Source: Flavobacterium resistens
Lineage (GTDB): Bacteria > Bacteroidota > Bacteroidia > Flavobacteriales > Flavobacteriaceae
Reading direction: 5' to 3'
Assembly: GCF_900182645.1 (NCBI RefSeq)
Contig: NZ_FXTA01000004.1
Location: 434,001 to 498,000 of the forward strand
DNA length: 64,000 nt
Shown: positions 17,603 through 25,023 of the stretch, one piece after another
How the letters are laid out: each line of letters begins with the position of its first letter
How positions within the stretch are numbered: the stretch's first letter is position 1
Notes under the pieces: model-generated
The model's input: the letters and a program-made list of their open reading frames with translations, nothing else
Told to the model about the DNA's origin: nothing
Database searches by the model: none
Translations under genes and position numbers: made by a program

Positions 17603-19003
17603 ATGATGAAAAAAAGCAATCTTTGGTCCTTACGATTAGGTTTTTCAGGAAAACAAGCAACTCAAATTGAGGAATTAGGCTTAGAAAAGTTTCTAAAGCA
17701 TTCCTATGATTCAAAATTCGATAAAAATCTTCCGTCATTTTTAGACGACGATCCCAAAACACTTATTGAACTTAAAGCATTTAAGGAATTAGTAAAAAAT
17801 GCTGATTCTGAAGCCAAGAAAAAAATCCTAAAAAAAGAAGTTTATTCCGCTATCGAGTTACGAAGATGGTGGATTGATAAAATGCGGACTGATGAATTTC
17901 CGTTGCGCGAAAATATGGTTTGTTTTTGGCATAATCATTTCGTTTCAACTTCTCAAAAAGTAAAAGTCAATTACTGGATTTATCAGCATAATATGATTTT
18001 ACGCGAAAATGCTTTTGGTAATTTTAAAGAGTTGACCAAACAAATCATCAAATCGAATGCGATGGTAAAATATCTGGACAATGTCGATAATAAAAAAGAA
18101 AAATACAACGAAAATCTCAGCAGGGAATTATTAGAATTATTCACTATCGGAATTGGAAATTATTCTGAAAGCGATATCAAAAACGGCGCAAAAGCTTTAG
18201 CTGGATTAAATTATGGAGACGAGGGCGCAGTCTACAGACGTTTTTCTGAAGATAACAGCGACAAAACTTATTTTGGAAAAACTGGAAATTGGAAAGCCGA
18301 TGACCTTGTTGATATCATTTTCGAGCAAAAAAACATTCCGTATCTCATTACCAGAAAAATTCTGAAATGGTTTATTTATGACAATCCGCCGGAGGATTTA
18401 GTAACTTATTATGGGGATTACTTCCGAAAGAAAAAATTTGAAAGCGAACCTTTATTGACTAAAATTTTTACAGAAGAATATGCGAAGGAAAATTCGGGAA
18501 ATAAGATAAAAGATCCTTTGGTTTATATCATTCAGTTAATTGAAGAATTAGAAATAAAAGACTTTGACAATGCCATGATTGCGCTTTTTTTGAGGCAACA
18601 AGGAATGGATTTGTACAATCAGGTAAACGTTAAGGGCTGGGACGGCGGAAATTCCTGGCTGACTTCGCAAATCTATTTGCAGCGAAACAATACAGCTGAT
18701 TTGCTCTGTAGCGGAAGAAGTATCTCGAAGAAAATCCTAAACACAATGAGCAACGTTGATGAGAAACCGAAAGTGGAATTTGAGAAAATTGATGTAAAAA
18801 TTGATTTTGATGCCACTGGAAATAACAAAACCATTATTTCTGAATTGTCTGGCAGATTGCTTTTCAATGTAAGTGAAGCAGCTCAAAAAGATATGGAAAG
18901 CATTTTGAAATATGATTTTGATCCAAAAGAACCGCATGCCAATTTTGCTGTAATCAGATTGTTTAATTACATCGCAAAACTACCCGAATATCAATTAATT
19001 TAA
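17603..19003 (+). CDS. DUF1800 family protein
   Basis: A 466-residue protein of the DUF1800 family, which is usually found next to DUF1501 proteins, as here (12 bp apart). Typical blocks are RRWWIDKMRTDEFPLRENM, CFWHNHFVSTSQKV, LSRELLELFTIGIGNYSESD and KGWDGGNSWLTS. No signal peptide is evident at the start (MMKKSNLWSLRLGFSGKQAT), as usual for the family. The molecular function is not established. The start could be the first or second ATG of a tandem pair (17603 or 17606). Confidence 0.88.
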   Translation: MMKKSNLWSLRLGFSGKQATQIEELGLEKFLKHSYDSKFDKNLPSFLDDDPKTLIELKAFKELVKNADSEAKKKILKKEVYSAIELRRWWIDKMRTDEFPLRENMVCFWHNHFVSTSQKVKVNYWIYQHNMILRENAFGNFKELTKQIIKSNAMVKYLDNVDNKKEKYNENLSRELLELFTIGIGNYSESDIKNGAKALAGLNYGDEGAVYRRFSEDNSDKTYFGKTGNWKADDLVDIIFEQKNIPYLITRKILKWFIYDNPPEDLVTYYGDYFRKKKFESEPLLTKIFTEEYAKENSGNKIKDPLVYIIQLIEELEIKDFDNAMIALFLRQQGMDLYNQVNVKGWDGGNSWLTSQIYLQRNNTADLLCSGRSISKKILNTMSNVDEKPKVEFEKIDVKIDFDATGNNKTIISELSGRLLFNVSEAAQKDMESILKYDFDPKEPHANFAVIRLFNYIAKLPEYQLI

Positions 19004-19015
19004 AAAGCAGAAATC

Positions 19016-20182
19016 ATGAACAGAAGAAATTTTCTAACCTTGACAGGAACTTTCACAGGCGGAATGCTAATTCTTCCTGATTTTTTGCACGCTTTAGGTT
19101 CGCAGAATAATTTAATTATTGGCGAGCAATGCGTAGTTTTTGTGCAATTAAATGGGGGTAATGACGGTTTAAATACGTTTATTCCGTATGATGATCCTTT
19201 ATATTATGATTTCAGGAGTAAAATTGCTTTAAATAAAGATGCAGTTATTGGAAAAAACAAAGGAATGGCTTTTCATCCTTCTTTAAAAGATTTTGCACAA
19301 ATACAACAAAATGGAGATTTGACGGTAATTCAAAACGTTGGATATCCGGAACCGATCCGTTCTCATTTTAGAAGCCAGGAAATCTGGCAGACTGCAACCG
19401 ATTCGAATAAATATAGTAATCAAGGTTGGTTGGGAAGATATCTGGATTTACAGTGCAATGGCCATCAGGCGACAGCCGGAATAAATTTAGATTCAATCGA
19501 TAATCTGGCGTTGAAAGGAACTGAACCCAATTTTATTACAATTAAAGATCCAAACCGATTTAAAGTAAAATCAGATTTGGAAGAAAATGTAACCTTGTCG
19601 AATAATCCGCATTTGGATTTTGTTCGGAAGATTGCCAATTCGGTTACAGAAGGTTCAGACGAAATTCAAAAAGCATTATCAAAATCTAAAAATGAAATTA
19701 ATTATCCTAAAACAGAATTGTCTAAAAATCTGGAATGGATTTCACGACTGATAAAAGGAAATTTAAATTCAAAAGTGTATTATACCTCTCTCGGCGGTTT
19801 TGATACACATGATAATCAAATTACAATTCATGAGAAAAAATTGGCCGATTTGAATGATGCTTTGTACAGTTTTTATCAGGATTTAAAACAAGCGCAATTA
19901 TTGCAGAATGTGACTATCGTTGTTTTTTCTGAATTTGGAAGACGAGTAAAAGACAACGGAAATGGAACAGATCACGGAACTGCTGCGCCAATGTTTATTA
20001 TTGGAGGAAATAATAAAGGAGCAATTTTAGGAAATAATCCAAATTTAGCCGACTTGGATAACGGCGATTTAAAATATCAAATCGATTTTAGAAGTGTCTA
20101 CGCTTCTTTATTAAAAGAAAAAATGAATTTCGATTATACTAAAATCGGGATTTCGAATAAACCAGTTTCAGGATTGTTTTGA
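19016..20182 (+). CDS. DUF1501 family exported protein
   Basis: A 388-residue protein of the DUF1501 family, related to the alkaline phosphatase/sulfatase superfamily. The N-terminus starts MNRRNFLTLTG, a Tat-like signal with twin Arg in a weak context. Family blocks are FVQLNGGNDGLNTFIPYDD, EPIRSHFRSQEIWQTA, SLGGFDTHDNQ and VFSEFGRRVKDNGNGTDHGT, the last holding residues likely to bind metal. It forms an operon with the DUF1800 gene and probably acts with it in the envelope; the reaction is unknown. Confidence 0.9.
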   Translation: MNRRNFLTLTGTFTGGMLILPDFLHALGSQNNLIIGEQCVVFVQLNGGNDGLNTFIPYDDPLYYDFRSKIALNKDAVIGKNKGMAFHPSLKDFAQIQQNGDLTVIQNVGYPEPIRSHFRSQEIWQTATDSNKYSNQGWLGRYLDLQCNGHQATAGINLDSIDNLALKGTEPNFITIKDPNRFKVKSDLEENVTLSNNPHLDFVRKIANSVTEGSDEIQKALSKSKNEINYPKTELSKNLEWISRLIKGNLNSKVYYTSLGGFDTHDNQITIHEKKLADLNDALYSFYQDLKQAQLLQNVTIVVFSEFGRRVKDNGNGTDHGTAAPMFIIGGNNKGAILGNNPNLADLDNGDLKYQIDFRSVYASLLKEKMNFDYTKIGISNKPVSGLF

Positions 20183-20192
20183 TTTGAAGATA

Positions 20193-20281
20193 GCCACAAA
20201 TTCACGAATTTTATTTCTTAAAATCTGTGTAATTCGAATTAAATAACCACAATGATTTACGCTAATTCGTGAATTCGTGGC
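20193..20281. repeat. Intergenic inverted repeat gccacaaattcacgaatt
   Basis: An 18-bp inverted pair with one mismatch (20193-20210 with 20264-20281) just after the DUF1501 gene. It has no T run. The central part (taaaatctgtgtaattcg) recurs loosely near 29800-29835. It belongs to the dispersed intergenic repeats of this genome. Confidence 0.6.
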
Positions 20282-20435
20282 GAAAAAAACTCAGCACCTT
20301 AGTATCTCATAACCTCATAACCTTTCAAAAGCAATTGTATATATCTCATTTTAAGCCCATATTTTTATATTATCATACAAAACCTGCTAAATTTGTTAAG
20401 AAATCCTTTTTTGTTTCATAAAATGCAATCTTTTT

Positions 20436-20466
20436 TTTGGTGCACTAAAAATAATTTATACATTCG
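20436..20466 (+). promoter_or_regulatory. Predicted promoter of the pheA leader/operon
   Basis: TTTG at 20436-20439, a 19-nt spacer and TACATTCG at 20459-20466 match the flavobacterial consensus with one mismatch in the -7 element. The transcript would start near 20472, about 25 nt before the leader ATG. Confidence 0.65.
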
Positions 20467-20495
20467 CAGAGAATTTAAAACAAAACACAAACAAA

Positions 20496-20576
20496 ATGGC
20501 AAGTAACCGTTTTTATTTTAGCAACAATTTTTATTTCTTCTTTAGTAGAAGTCAGGATTGTGCTATGGTTATTTGA
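20496..20576 (+). CDS. Phe/Tyr-rich leader peptide of the aromatic operon attenuator (pheL-like)
   Basis: A 26-codon ORF, starting ATG at 20496 and ending TGA at 20574-20576. It has six Phe and two Tyr codons, concentrated in FYF (20511-20519) and FYFFF (20529-20543). It sits between a promoter and an intrinsic terminator ahead of prephenate dehydratase, which is the layout of a transcription attenuator. The 3' part of the ORF (20551-20561) is itself the first arm of the antiterminator. A ribosome stalled at the Phe codons would leave this arm free, while one that reaches the stop would cover it. I infer regulation by charged tRNA-Phe, possibly with tRNA-Tyr. Confidence 0.85.
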   Translation: MASNRFYFSNNFYFFFSRSQDCAMVI

Positions 20577-20618
20577 GATCGAATTTTAAGACAAATAAAA
20601 CTAATATACAATCCTGAT
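20551..20618 (+). promoter_or_regulatory. Antiterminator stem of the pheA attenuator
   Basis: gtcaggattgt (20551-20561) pairs with acaatcctgat (20608-20618) over 11 bp, with one G-T pair at the outer end. The second arm is also the first arm of the terminator (20611-20618), so the two structures exclude each other. Confidence 0.8.
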
Positions 20619-20638
20619 GCAAATCAGGATTTTTTTTT
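20611..20638 (+). terminator. Attenuator terminator before pheA
   Basis: A perfect 8-bp stem (atcctgat 20611-20618 with atcaggat 20623-20630) closed by the tetraloop gcaa and followed by eight T. It ends 6 bp before the pheA ATG. Confidence 0.88.
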
Positions 20639-20644
20639 GACTAT

Positions 20645-21484
20645 ATGACAACGAAAATTGCAATACAAGGTATTAAAGGATCATTTCATCATCAAGTTGT
20701 GAAAGAGTATTTCTCTGAAAATGTGGATATTGATGAGTGTTTGTCTTTTGAAGAATTAATCGACAGCCTTATTGCCGGAAAATCTGATCAGGCGGTTATG
20801 GCGATCGAAAATTCAATTGCAGGGCCAATTATTCCGAATTATGCTTTGATAGACAAGAATAATTTACACATAATTGGAGAGCATTATTTAAACATTCAGC
20901 AGAATTTAATGGCTCTAAAAGGTCAGAAAATTGAAGATATAAAAGAGGTTCATTCGCACCCGATGGCACTTTTGCAGTGTATGGATTTTCTGAAACAATA
21001 TCCAAATATCAAATTGGTTGAGGATAAAGATACAGCAGAAACGGCAAGAAGAATTCAGGAAAAACAGTTAACCGGAATTGCGGCAATTGCAAGTGAAACG
21101 GCAGCTGAAATGTATAATTTAGATATTATTGTGTCATCGATTCAAACGATTAAAAATAATATGACACGTTTCGTAATCATCAAAAAGCAAAATTCATTTT
21201 TGCCGGAAAGCGAAATCAACAGAGCATCTGTGAAATTTGAATTGGATCATAAAAGAGGAAGCTTAGCGGCAGTTTTAAATGTAATGAGCGATTGCAAACT
21301 GAATTTGACAAAAATCCAGTCGCTTCCAAAAATAGAAACACCTTGGAAATATTCATTCTTCGTAGACGTGACATTTGAGAAATACGAAGATTTTGCAAAA
21401 GCCAAAGCATTATTAAACATTATGGCAGAATATTTCAAAGTATTAGGAGAATATAAAAATACAAAACCTTTAAGCGAGTCGTAA
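20645..21484 (+). CDS. pheA: Prephenate dehydratase, monofunctional
   Basis: Converts prephenate to phenylpyruvate in phenylalanine synthesis; 279 residues. The catalytic PDT domain is residues 1-180 with the signature MTRF before VIIKK. An ACT domain follows (about 193-275; KRGSLAAVLNV, LTKIQSLP), the usual site of Phe feedback inhibition. There is no fused chorismate mutase; that activity is on the last gene of the operon. The ATG at 20645 lies just after the attenuator terminator. The operon continues with the aminotransferase 87 bp downstream. Confidence 0.95.
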   Translation: MTTKIAIQGIKGSFHHQVVKEYFSENVDIDECLSFEELIDSLIAGKSDQAVMAIENSIAGPIIPNYALIDKNNLHIIGEHYLNIQQNLMALKGQKIEDIKEVHSHPMALLQCMDFLKQYPNIKLVEDKDTAETARRIQEKQLTGIAAIASETAAEMYNLDIIVSSIQTIKNNMTRFVIIKKQNSFLPESEINRASVKFELDHKRGSLAAVLNVMSDCKLNLTKIQSLPKIETPWKYSFFVDVTFEKYEDFAKAKALLNIMAEYFKVLGEYKNTKPLSES

Positions 21485-21510
21485 GTTATAAAGTCGTAAG
21501 TCTTAAAGTC
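21481..21510 (+). repeat. 15-bp tandem repeat at the end of pheA
   Basis: Two adjacent 15-bp units (gtaagttataaagtc and gtaagtcttaaagtc, two mismatches) start in the last codons of pheA. The following 60 bp hold similar short words (gcctaaagc twice). Possibly a mobile or RNA-processing repeat; no function is visible. Confidence 0.5.
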
Positions 21511-21571
21511 AAAAATAGAAAATTTAAAAAAAGCCTATAGCCTAAAGCTTACGGCCTAAAGCAATAAAAAA

Positions 21572-22717
21572 ATGATTACAACAGCAAAACGATTAGACAC
21601 AGTTGAAGAATACTACTTCTCATCAAAATTAAGAGAAGTTCGTCAGTTGATGTCTGAAGGAAAATCGATCATCAATATGGGAATCGGAAGCCCTGATTTG
21701 AGTCCGTCAAAAGCAGTAATTGAAGCAGTAGCTGCCGCAATTCAAGACGAAAACGGGCATGGTTATCAAAGCTATCAGGGATTACCAGAAATGAGACAGG
21801 CGATGGCAGATTTTTATAAAGATCAGTTTGGTGTTGAAGTGAATCCGAATAATGAGATTTTACCTCTTATGGGTTCGAAAGAAGGAATTATGCATATTTC
21901 GTTAGCATTTTTAAACGAAGGTGATCACGTTTTAATTCCGAATCCGGGTTATCCGACTTATACTTCGGTAACCAATTTGGTTCAGGCAGTTCCGGTTTAT
22001 TATGATTTGAAAGAAGAAAATGGATGGGAACCGGATTTTGAAGCTTTAGAAAAATTAGATCTTTCGAAAGTAAAAATTATGTGGCTGGGTTATCCGCACA
22101 TGCCAACAGGAGCGAGAGGAAGTTTAGCGTTATTTGAAAAATTGGTTGCTTTTGCTCAAAAACACAATATATTATTGATCAATGACAATCCGTATAGTTT
22201 TGTTTTGAATGATAATCCGATGAGTTTACTGCAGGTTGAAGGCGCGAAGGAAGTGGCTTTAGAATTGAATTCGTTAAGTAAAACTTTCAACATGGCAGGC
22301 TGGAGAGTCGGAATGGTTTTAGGAAATCCTGAAATTATCGATGCGGTTCTAAAAGTAAAAAGCAATATGGACAGCGGGATGTATTACGGAATTCAGAAAG
22401 GTGCTATCGCAGCGTTAAAATGTGATAAATCATGGTTCGAAGATCAAAACAAAATTTATAGACGCCGCAGAGAATTAACGGAGAAGTTAGCTGAAAAGTT
22501 AAACTGTAAAGTATATAAAGAAGGAGTTGGACTTTTTGTTTGGGCAAAACTTCCAGAAGGAATTGAATCAGCAGAGAAGTTCATTGACGAAATATTATAT
22601 GAGAAACATATTTTCATTACACCGGGAACCATTTTTGGAAGCAACGGCGAAGGTTATATCAGATTCTCATTGTGTGTGAAAGAAGAAAAAGTACAAGAAG
22701 CAATTGATCGATTTTGA
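21572..22717 (+). CDS. PLP-dependent class I/II aminotransferase (probably aromatic)
   Basis: A fold-type I aminotransferase of 381 residues. The PLP lysine is Lys237 in SLSKTFNMAGWRVG, with the phosphate-binding Arg in WRVG and NPGYPTYTS and INDNPYSFVLND in the cofactor site. It resembles the LL-diaminopimelate/aspartate aminotransferase group. Its position between pheA and tyrA argues that it transaminates phenylpyruvate and 4-hydroxyphenylpyruvate (or prephenate), but this is inferred from context. An imperfect inverted repeat separates it from tyrA. Confidence 0.88.
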   Translation: MITTAKRLDTVEEYYFSSKLREVRQLMSEGKSIINMGIGSPDLSPSKAVIEAVAAAIQDENGHGYQSYQGLPEMRQAMADFYKDQFGVEVNPNNEILPLMGSKEGIMHISLAFLNEGDHVLIPNPGYPTYTSVTNLVQAVPVYYDLKEENGWEPDFEALEKLDLSKVKIMWLGYPHMPTGARGSLALFEKLVAFAQKHNILLINDNPYSFVLNDNPMSLLQVEGAKEVALELNSLSKTFNMAGWRVGMVLGNPEIIDAVLKVKSNMDSGMYYGIQKGAIAALKCDKSWFEDQNKIYRRRRELTEKLAEKLNCKVYKEGVGLFVWAKLPEGIESAEKFIDEILYEKHIFITPGTIFGSNGEGYIRFSLCVKEEKVQEAIDRF

Positions 22718-22742
22718 AAATTTTAGATATCAGATTTTAGAT

Positions 22743-22810
22743 TGTCAGGCTGAGCGAAGTCGAAGCCCACGTTCCAATTGGAAAGCCCTTCGACTTCGCT
22801 CAGGGTGACA
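22743..22810. repeat. Inverted repeat ctgagcgaagtcgaag inside the aromatic operon
   Basis: Arms of 23 bp (22743-22765 with 22788-22810, two mismatches) with a central palindrome ttccaattggaa. No T run follows, so it is not an obvious terminator. The sequence type (ctgagcgaagtcgaaggg) is one I associate with dispersed intergenic repeats in Bacteroidetes. In the mRNA it would form a strong hairpin ahead of tyrA. Confidence 0.7.
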
Positions 22811-22846
22811 AGTAAAAAATCAAGATTTGAAAATTAAAGAAAAAGT

Positions 22847-23707
22847 ATGAAAGTATACGTAATAGGAATAGGATTAATAGGCGGTTCGATGGTGCTGGAT
22901 ATCAAAGACCAACATCCTGATTCGACGATTTTTGGAATCGACAGCAACGAGAAACATTTGCAAGAAGCCATTGATTTAGGAGTTATCGACGAAGCAGGAA
23001 GTTTTGAAGATTTGGCTGAAGCCGATTTTGTAATTGTTTCGGTTCCCGTGGATGTGGCGCTGACGGTTTTGCCTAAAGTTCTGGATTTAGTTGGAGATAA
23101 AACGATTGTTTTTGAAGTTGGTTCGACGAAGAAACCAATTTGTGATGCAGTTGCCAATCATCCGAAAAGAAGAAATTTTATTGCCACGCATCCGATAGCA
23201 GGAACGGAGTTTTCAGGACCTTCGGCGGCGATAAGAGGTTTGTTTAAAGGAAAAACAAATATTATTTGCGAAGTGGAAAAAACCACTTTTAAATTGCAGG
23301 AAAAGGCGTTAAAGCTTTTTAGCGAAATAGGAATGAGGATTCGATATATGGATCCGACTTCGCACGACAAGCACATCGCTTACGTTTCGCATTTGTCACA
23401 CATTAGTTCGTTTATGCTCGGTAAAACGGTAATGAATAAAGAAAAAGACGAACAGGATATTTTTGATATGGCGGGAAGTGGATTTGAAAGCACCGTTCGT
23501 TTAGCAAAAAGTTCGCCGGCTATGTGGACCCCAATTTTTAAGCAAAATAAAGAACACGTTCTGGAAACATTAGAAGAATATATTTCAAATCTCAGTCGGT
23601 TTAGGGATTTGTTGAAAGACGAAAATTACAATGCCATTTTTGAAGAAATGGAAAGCACAAATAAAATAAAAGAAATACTAAACGGATTAACAACAACTAA
23701 AAAGTAA
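22847..23707 (+). CDS. tyrA: Prephenate dehydrogenase
   Basis: Oxidises prephenate to 4-hydroxyphenylpyruvate with NAD(P)+, towards tyrosine; 286 residues. The dinucleotide motif is GIGLIG at 7-12 near the N-terminus. The family block FIATHPIAGTEFSGPSAA (substrate His in THPIAGTE) and DPTSHDKHIAYVSHLSH follow. There is no C-terminal ACT or fused mutase domain. It is followed after 12 bp by the DAHP synthase-chorismate mutase gene, so the two are cotranscribed. Confidence 0.93.
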   Translation: MKVYVIGIGLIGGSMVLDIKDQHPDSTIFGIDSNEKHLQEAIDLGVIDEAGSFEDLAEADFVIVSVPVDVALTVLPKVLDLVGDKTIVFEVGSTKKPICDAVANHPKRRNFIATHPIAGTEFSGPSAAIRGLFKGKTNIICEVEKTTFKLQEKALKLFSEIGMRIRYMDPTSHDKHIAYVSHLSHISSFMLGKTVMNKEKDEQDIFDMAGSGFESTVRLAKSSPAMWTPIFKQNKEHVLETLEEYISNLSRFRDLLKDENYNAIFEEMESTNKIKEILNGLTTTKK

Positions 23708-23719
23708 ATTAGAATTAAG

Positions 23720-24802
23720 ATGGAAAATAAGAAAGAAATGAGAAAGTGGTTAGAAGATTTCAATTTAAATCACCCACTTGTGATAGCTGGACCATGTAGT
23801 GCAGAAACTGAAGATCAAGTATTGAAAATTGCTCACGAATTGAAAGATTCAAAAGTAAGTGTTTTCAGAGCAGGAATCTGGAAACCAAGAACACGTCCAG
23901 GAGGATTTGAAGGTGTTGGAGAAATTGGATTAAAATGGTTGCAAAAAGCAAAAGCTGAAACTGGTTTATTAATGGGAACTGAAGTTGCGACTGCGGCTCA
24001 CTGTAAACTGGCTTTAGAACATGATATCGACGTTTTATGGGTTGGTGCTCGTACAACTGCAAACCCTTTCGCAGTTCAGGAAATTGCTGATACTTTAAAA
24101 GGAACTGATAAAATCGTTTTGGTTAAAAACCCAGTAAACCCGGATTTAGCTTTATGGTTAGGTGGTGTTGAGCGTTTGCACATGGCTGGAATCGAGAAAT
24201 TAGGTGTTATCCACAGAGGTTTCTCTACTTACGAGAAAACAAAATACAGAAACATTCCAGAGTGGCAGATTGCTATCGAATTGCAAAATAAATTCCCTGA
24301 TTTGCCATTAATCATCGATCCATCTCACATTACAGGAGATCGTAAAATGATTTTTGAAGTAACGCAAGAGGCTTTAGATTTGAACTATGATGGTATGATT
24401 ATCGAAACGCACTACGATCCAGACAATGCTTGGTCTGATGCTGCGCAACAAGTTACTCCAGACGCTTTGAAACAAATCATTAAAGATTTGACAATCAGAA
24501 AAACGGATGATACTACAGATGAGTACAGTCAAAAAATGAAAAAACTAAGAGCTAACATCGATGTTCTTGATGCTAACTTATTAGAGTTATTAGGAAAACG
24601 TATGAAAGTAGCTGACGAAATTGGTCAGGTGAAAAAAGATGCAAACGTTGCGATTCTTCAAAACAACCGTTGGAACGAAATCTTAGGCAAAATGATTCTT
24701 GAAGGCGAGAAAAAAGGTCTTACTGAAGAGTTTGTTTTAAGAATGTTCAAAGCAATTCACCAGGAAAGTATTGGACACCAGGAGAAAATTTTCAATGCAT
24801 AA
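23720..24802 (+). CDS. Bifunctional DAHP synthase / chorismate mutase
   Basis: Couples the first step of the shikimate pathway (phosphoenolpyruvate + erythrose-4-phosphate to DAHP) with chorismate to prephenate; 360 residues. Residues 1-265 are a DAHP synthase of the KDO8P-synthase-like class (VIAGPCSAET, FRAGIWKPRTRPGGFEG, IHRGFSTYE, IIDPSHITGDR). Residues about 270-360 are an AroQ-type helical chorismate mutase (MKKLRANIDVLDANLLELL). The mutase may serve both as enzyme and as the sensor for feedback by prephenate or Tyr/Phe (known for such fusions). Last gene of the operon, ended by the terminator at 24908. Confidence 0.93.
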   Translation: MENKKEMRKWLEDFNLNHPLVIAGPCSAETEDQVLKIAHELKDSKVSVFRAGIWKPRTRPGGFEGVGEIGLKWLQKAKAETGLLMGTEVATAAHCKLALEHDIDVLWVGARTTANPFAVQEIADTLKGTDKIVLVKNPVNPDLALWLGGVERLHMAGIEKLGVIHRGFSTYEKTKYRNIPEWQIAIELQNKFPDLPLIIDPSHITGDRKMIFEVTQEALDLNYDGMIIETHYDPDNAWSDAAQQVTPDALKQIIKDLTIRKTDDTTDEYSQKMKKLRANIDVLDANLLELLGKRMKVADEIGQVKKDANVAILQNNRWNEILGKMILEGEKKGLTEEFVLRMFKAIHQESIGHQEKIFNA

Positions 24803-24907
24803 TTTTCTCTAAATAATATTTATGGTATAAGTTAATTTAAAATCTTTTGAACTTTGTTTTTAGGTTTTCTTATATCATAATGGTAAAATTAGATTGTTTT
24901 TTTTAAA

Positions 24908-24947
24908 ATCTCCATCACTTAAGTAAGAAGTGGTGGAGATTTTTTTT
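24908..24947 (+). terminator. Terminator of the aromatic operon
   Basis: A 13-bp stem with one G-T pair (24908-24920 with 24928-24940), a 7-nt loop and a following T run. Confidence 0.88.
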
Positions 24948-24984
24948 GCATAAATATTTTTATCTTCCCAACCTTTTGATGTTT

Positions 24985-25018
24985 TTTGTTCTCTATAACA
25001 ATATAAACCTTAATTTTC
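24985..25018 (+). promoter_or_regulatory. Possible promoter of the VIT/plug protein gene
   Basis: TTG at 24986-24988, a 22-nt spacer and TAATTTTC at 25011-25018 (one mismatch to TAnnTTTG). A start of transcription near 25024 would make the first ATG leaderless or favour the ATG at 25066. Confidence 0.4.
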
Positions 25019-25023
25019 GTGTC

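Noticed and set aside
20193..20281. This inverted repeat as part of the pheA attenuator
   Set aside because: It lies upstream of the predicted promoter and so is not in the leader transcript; it fits the dispersed repeat type.
24946..25023. Upstream TTG start for the VIT/plug protein
   Set aside because: It lies within the T run of the aromatic-operon terminator, and the predicted promoter at 24985-25018 starts transcription downstream of it. The signal peptide is complete from the ATG at 25024 (or 25066).
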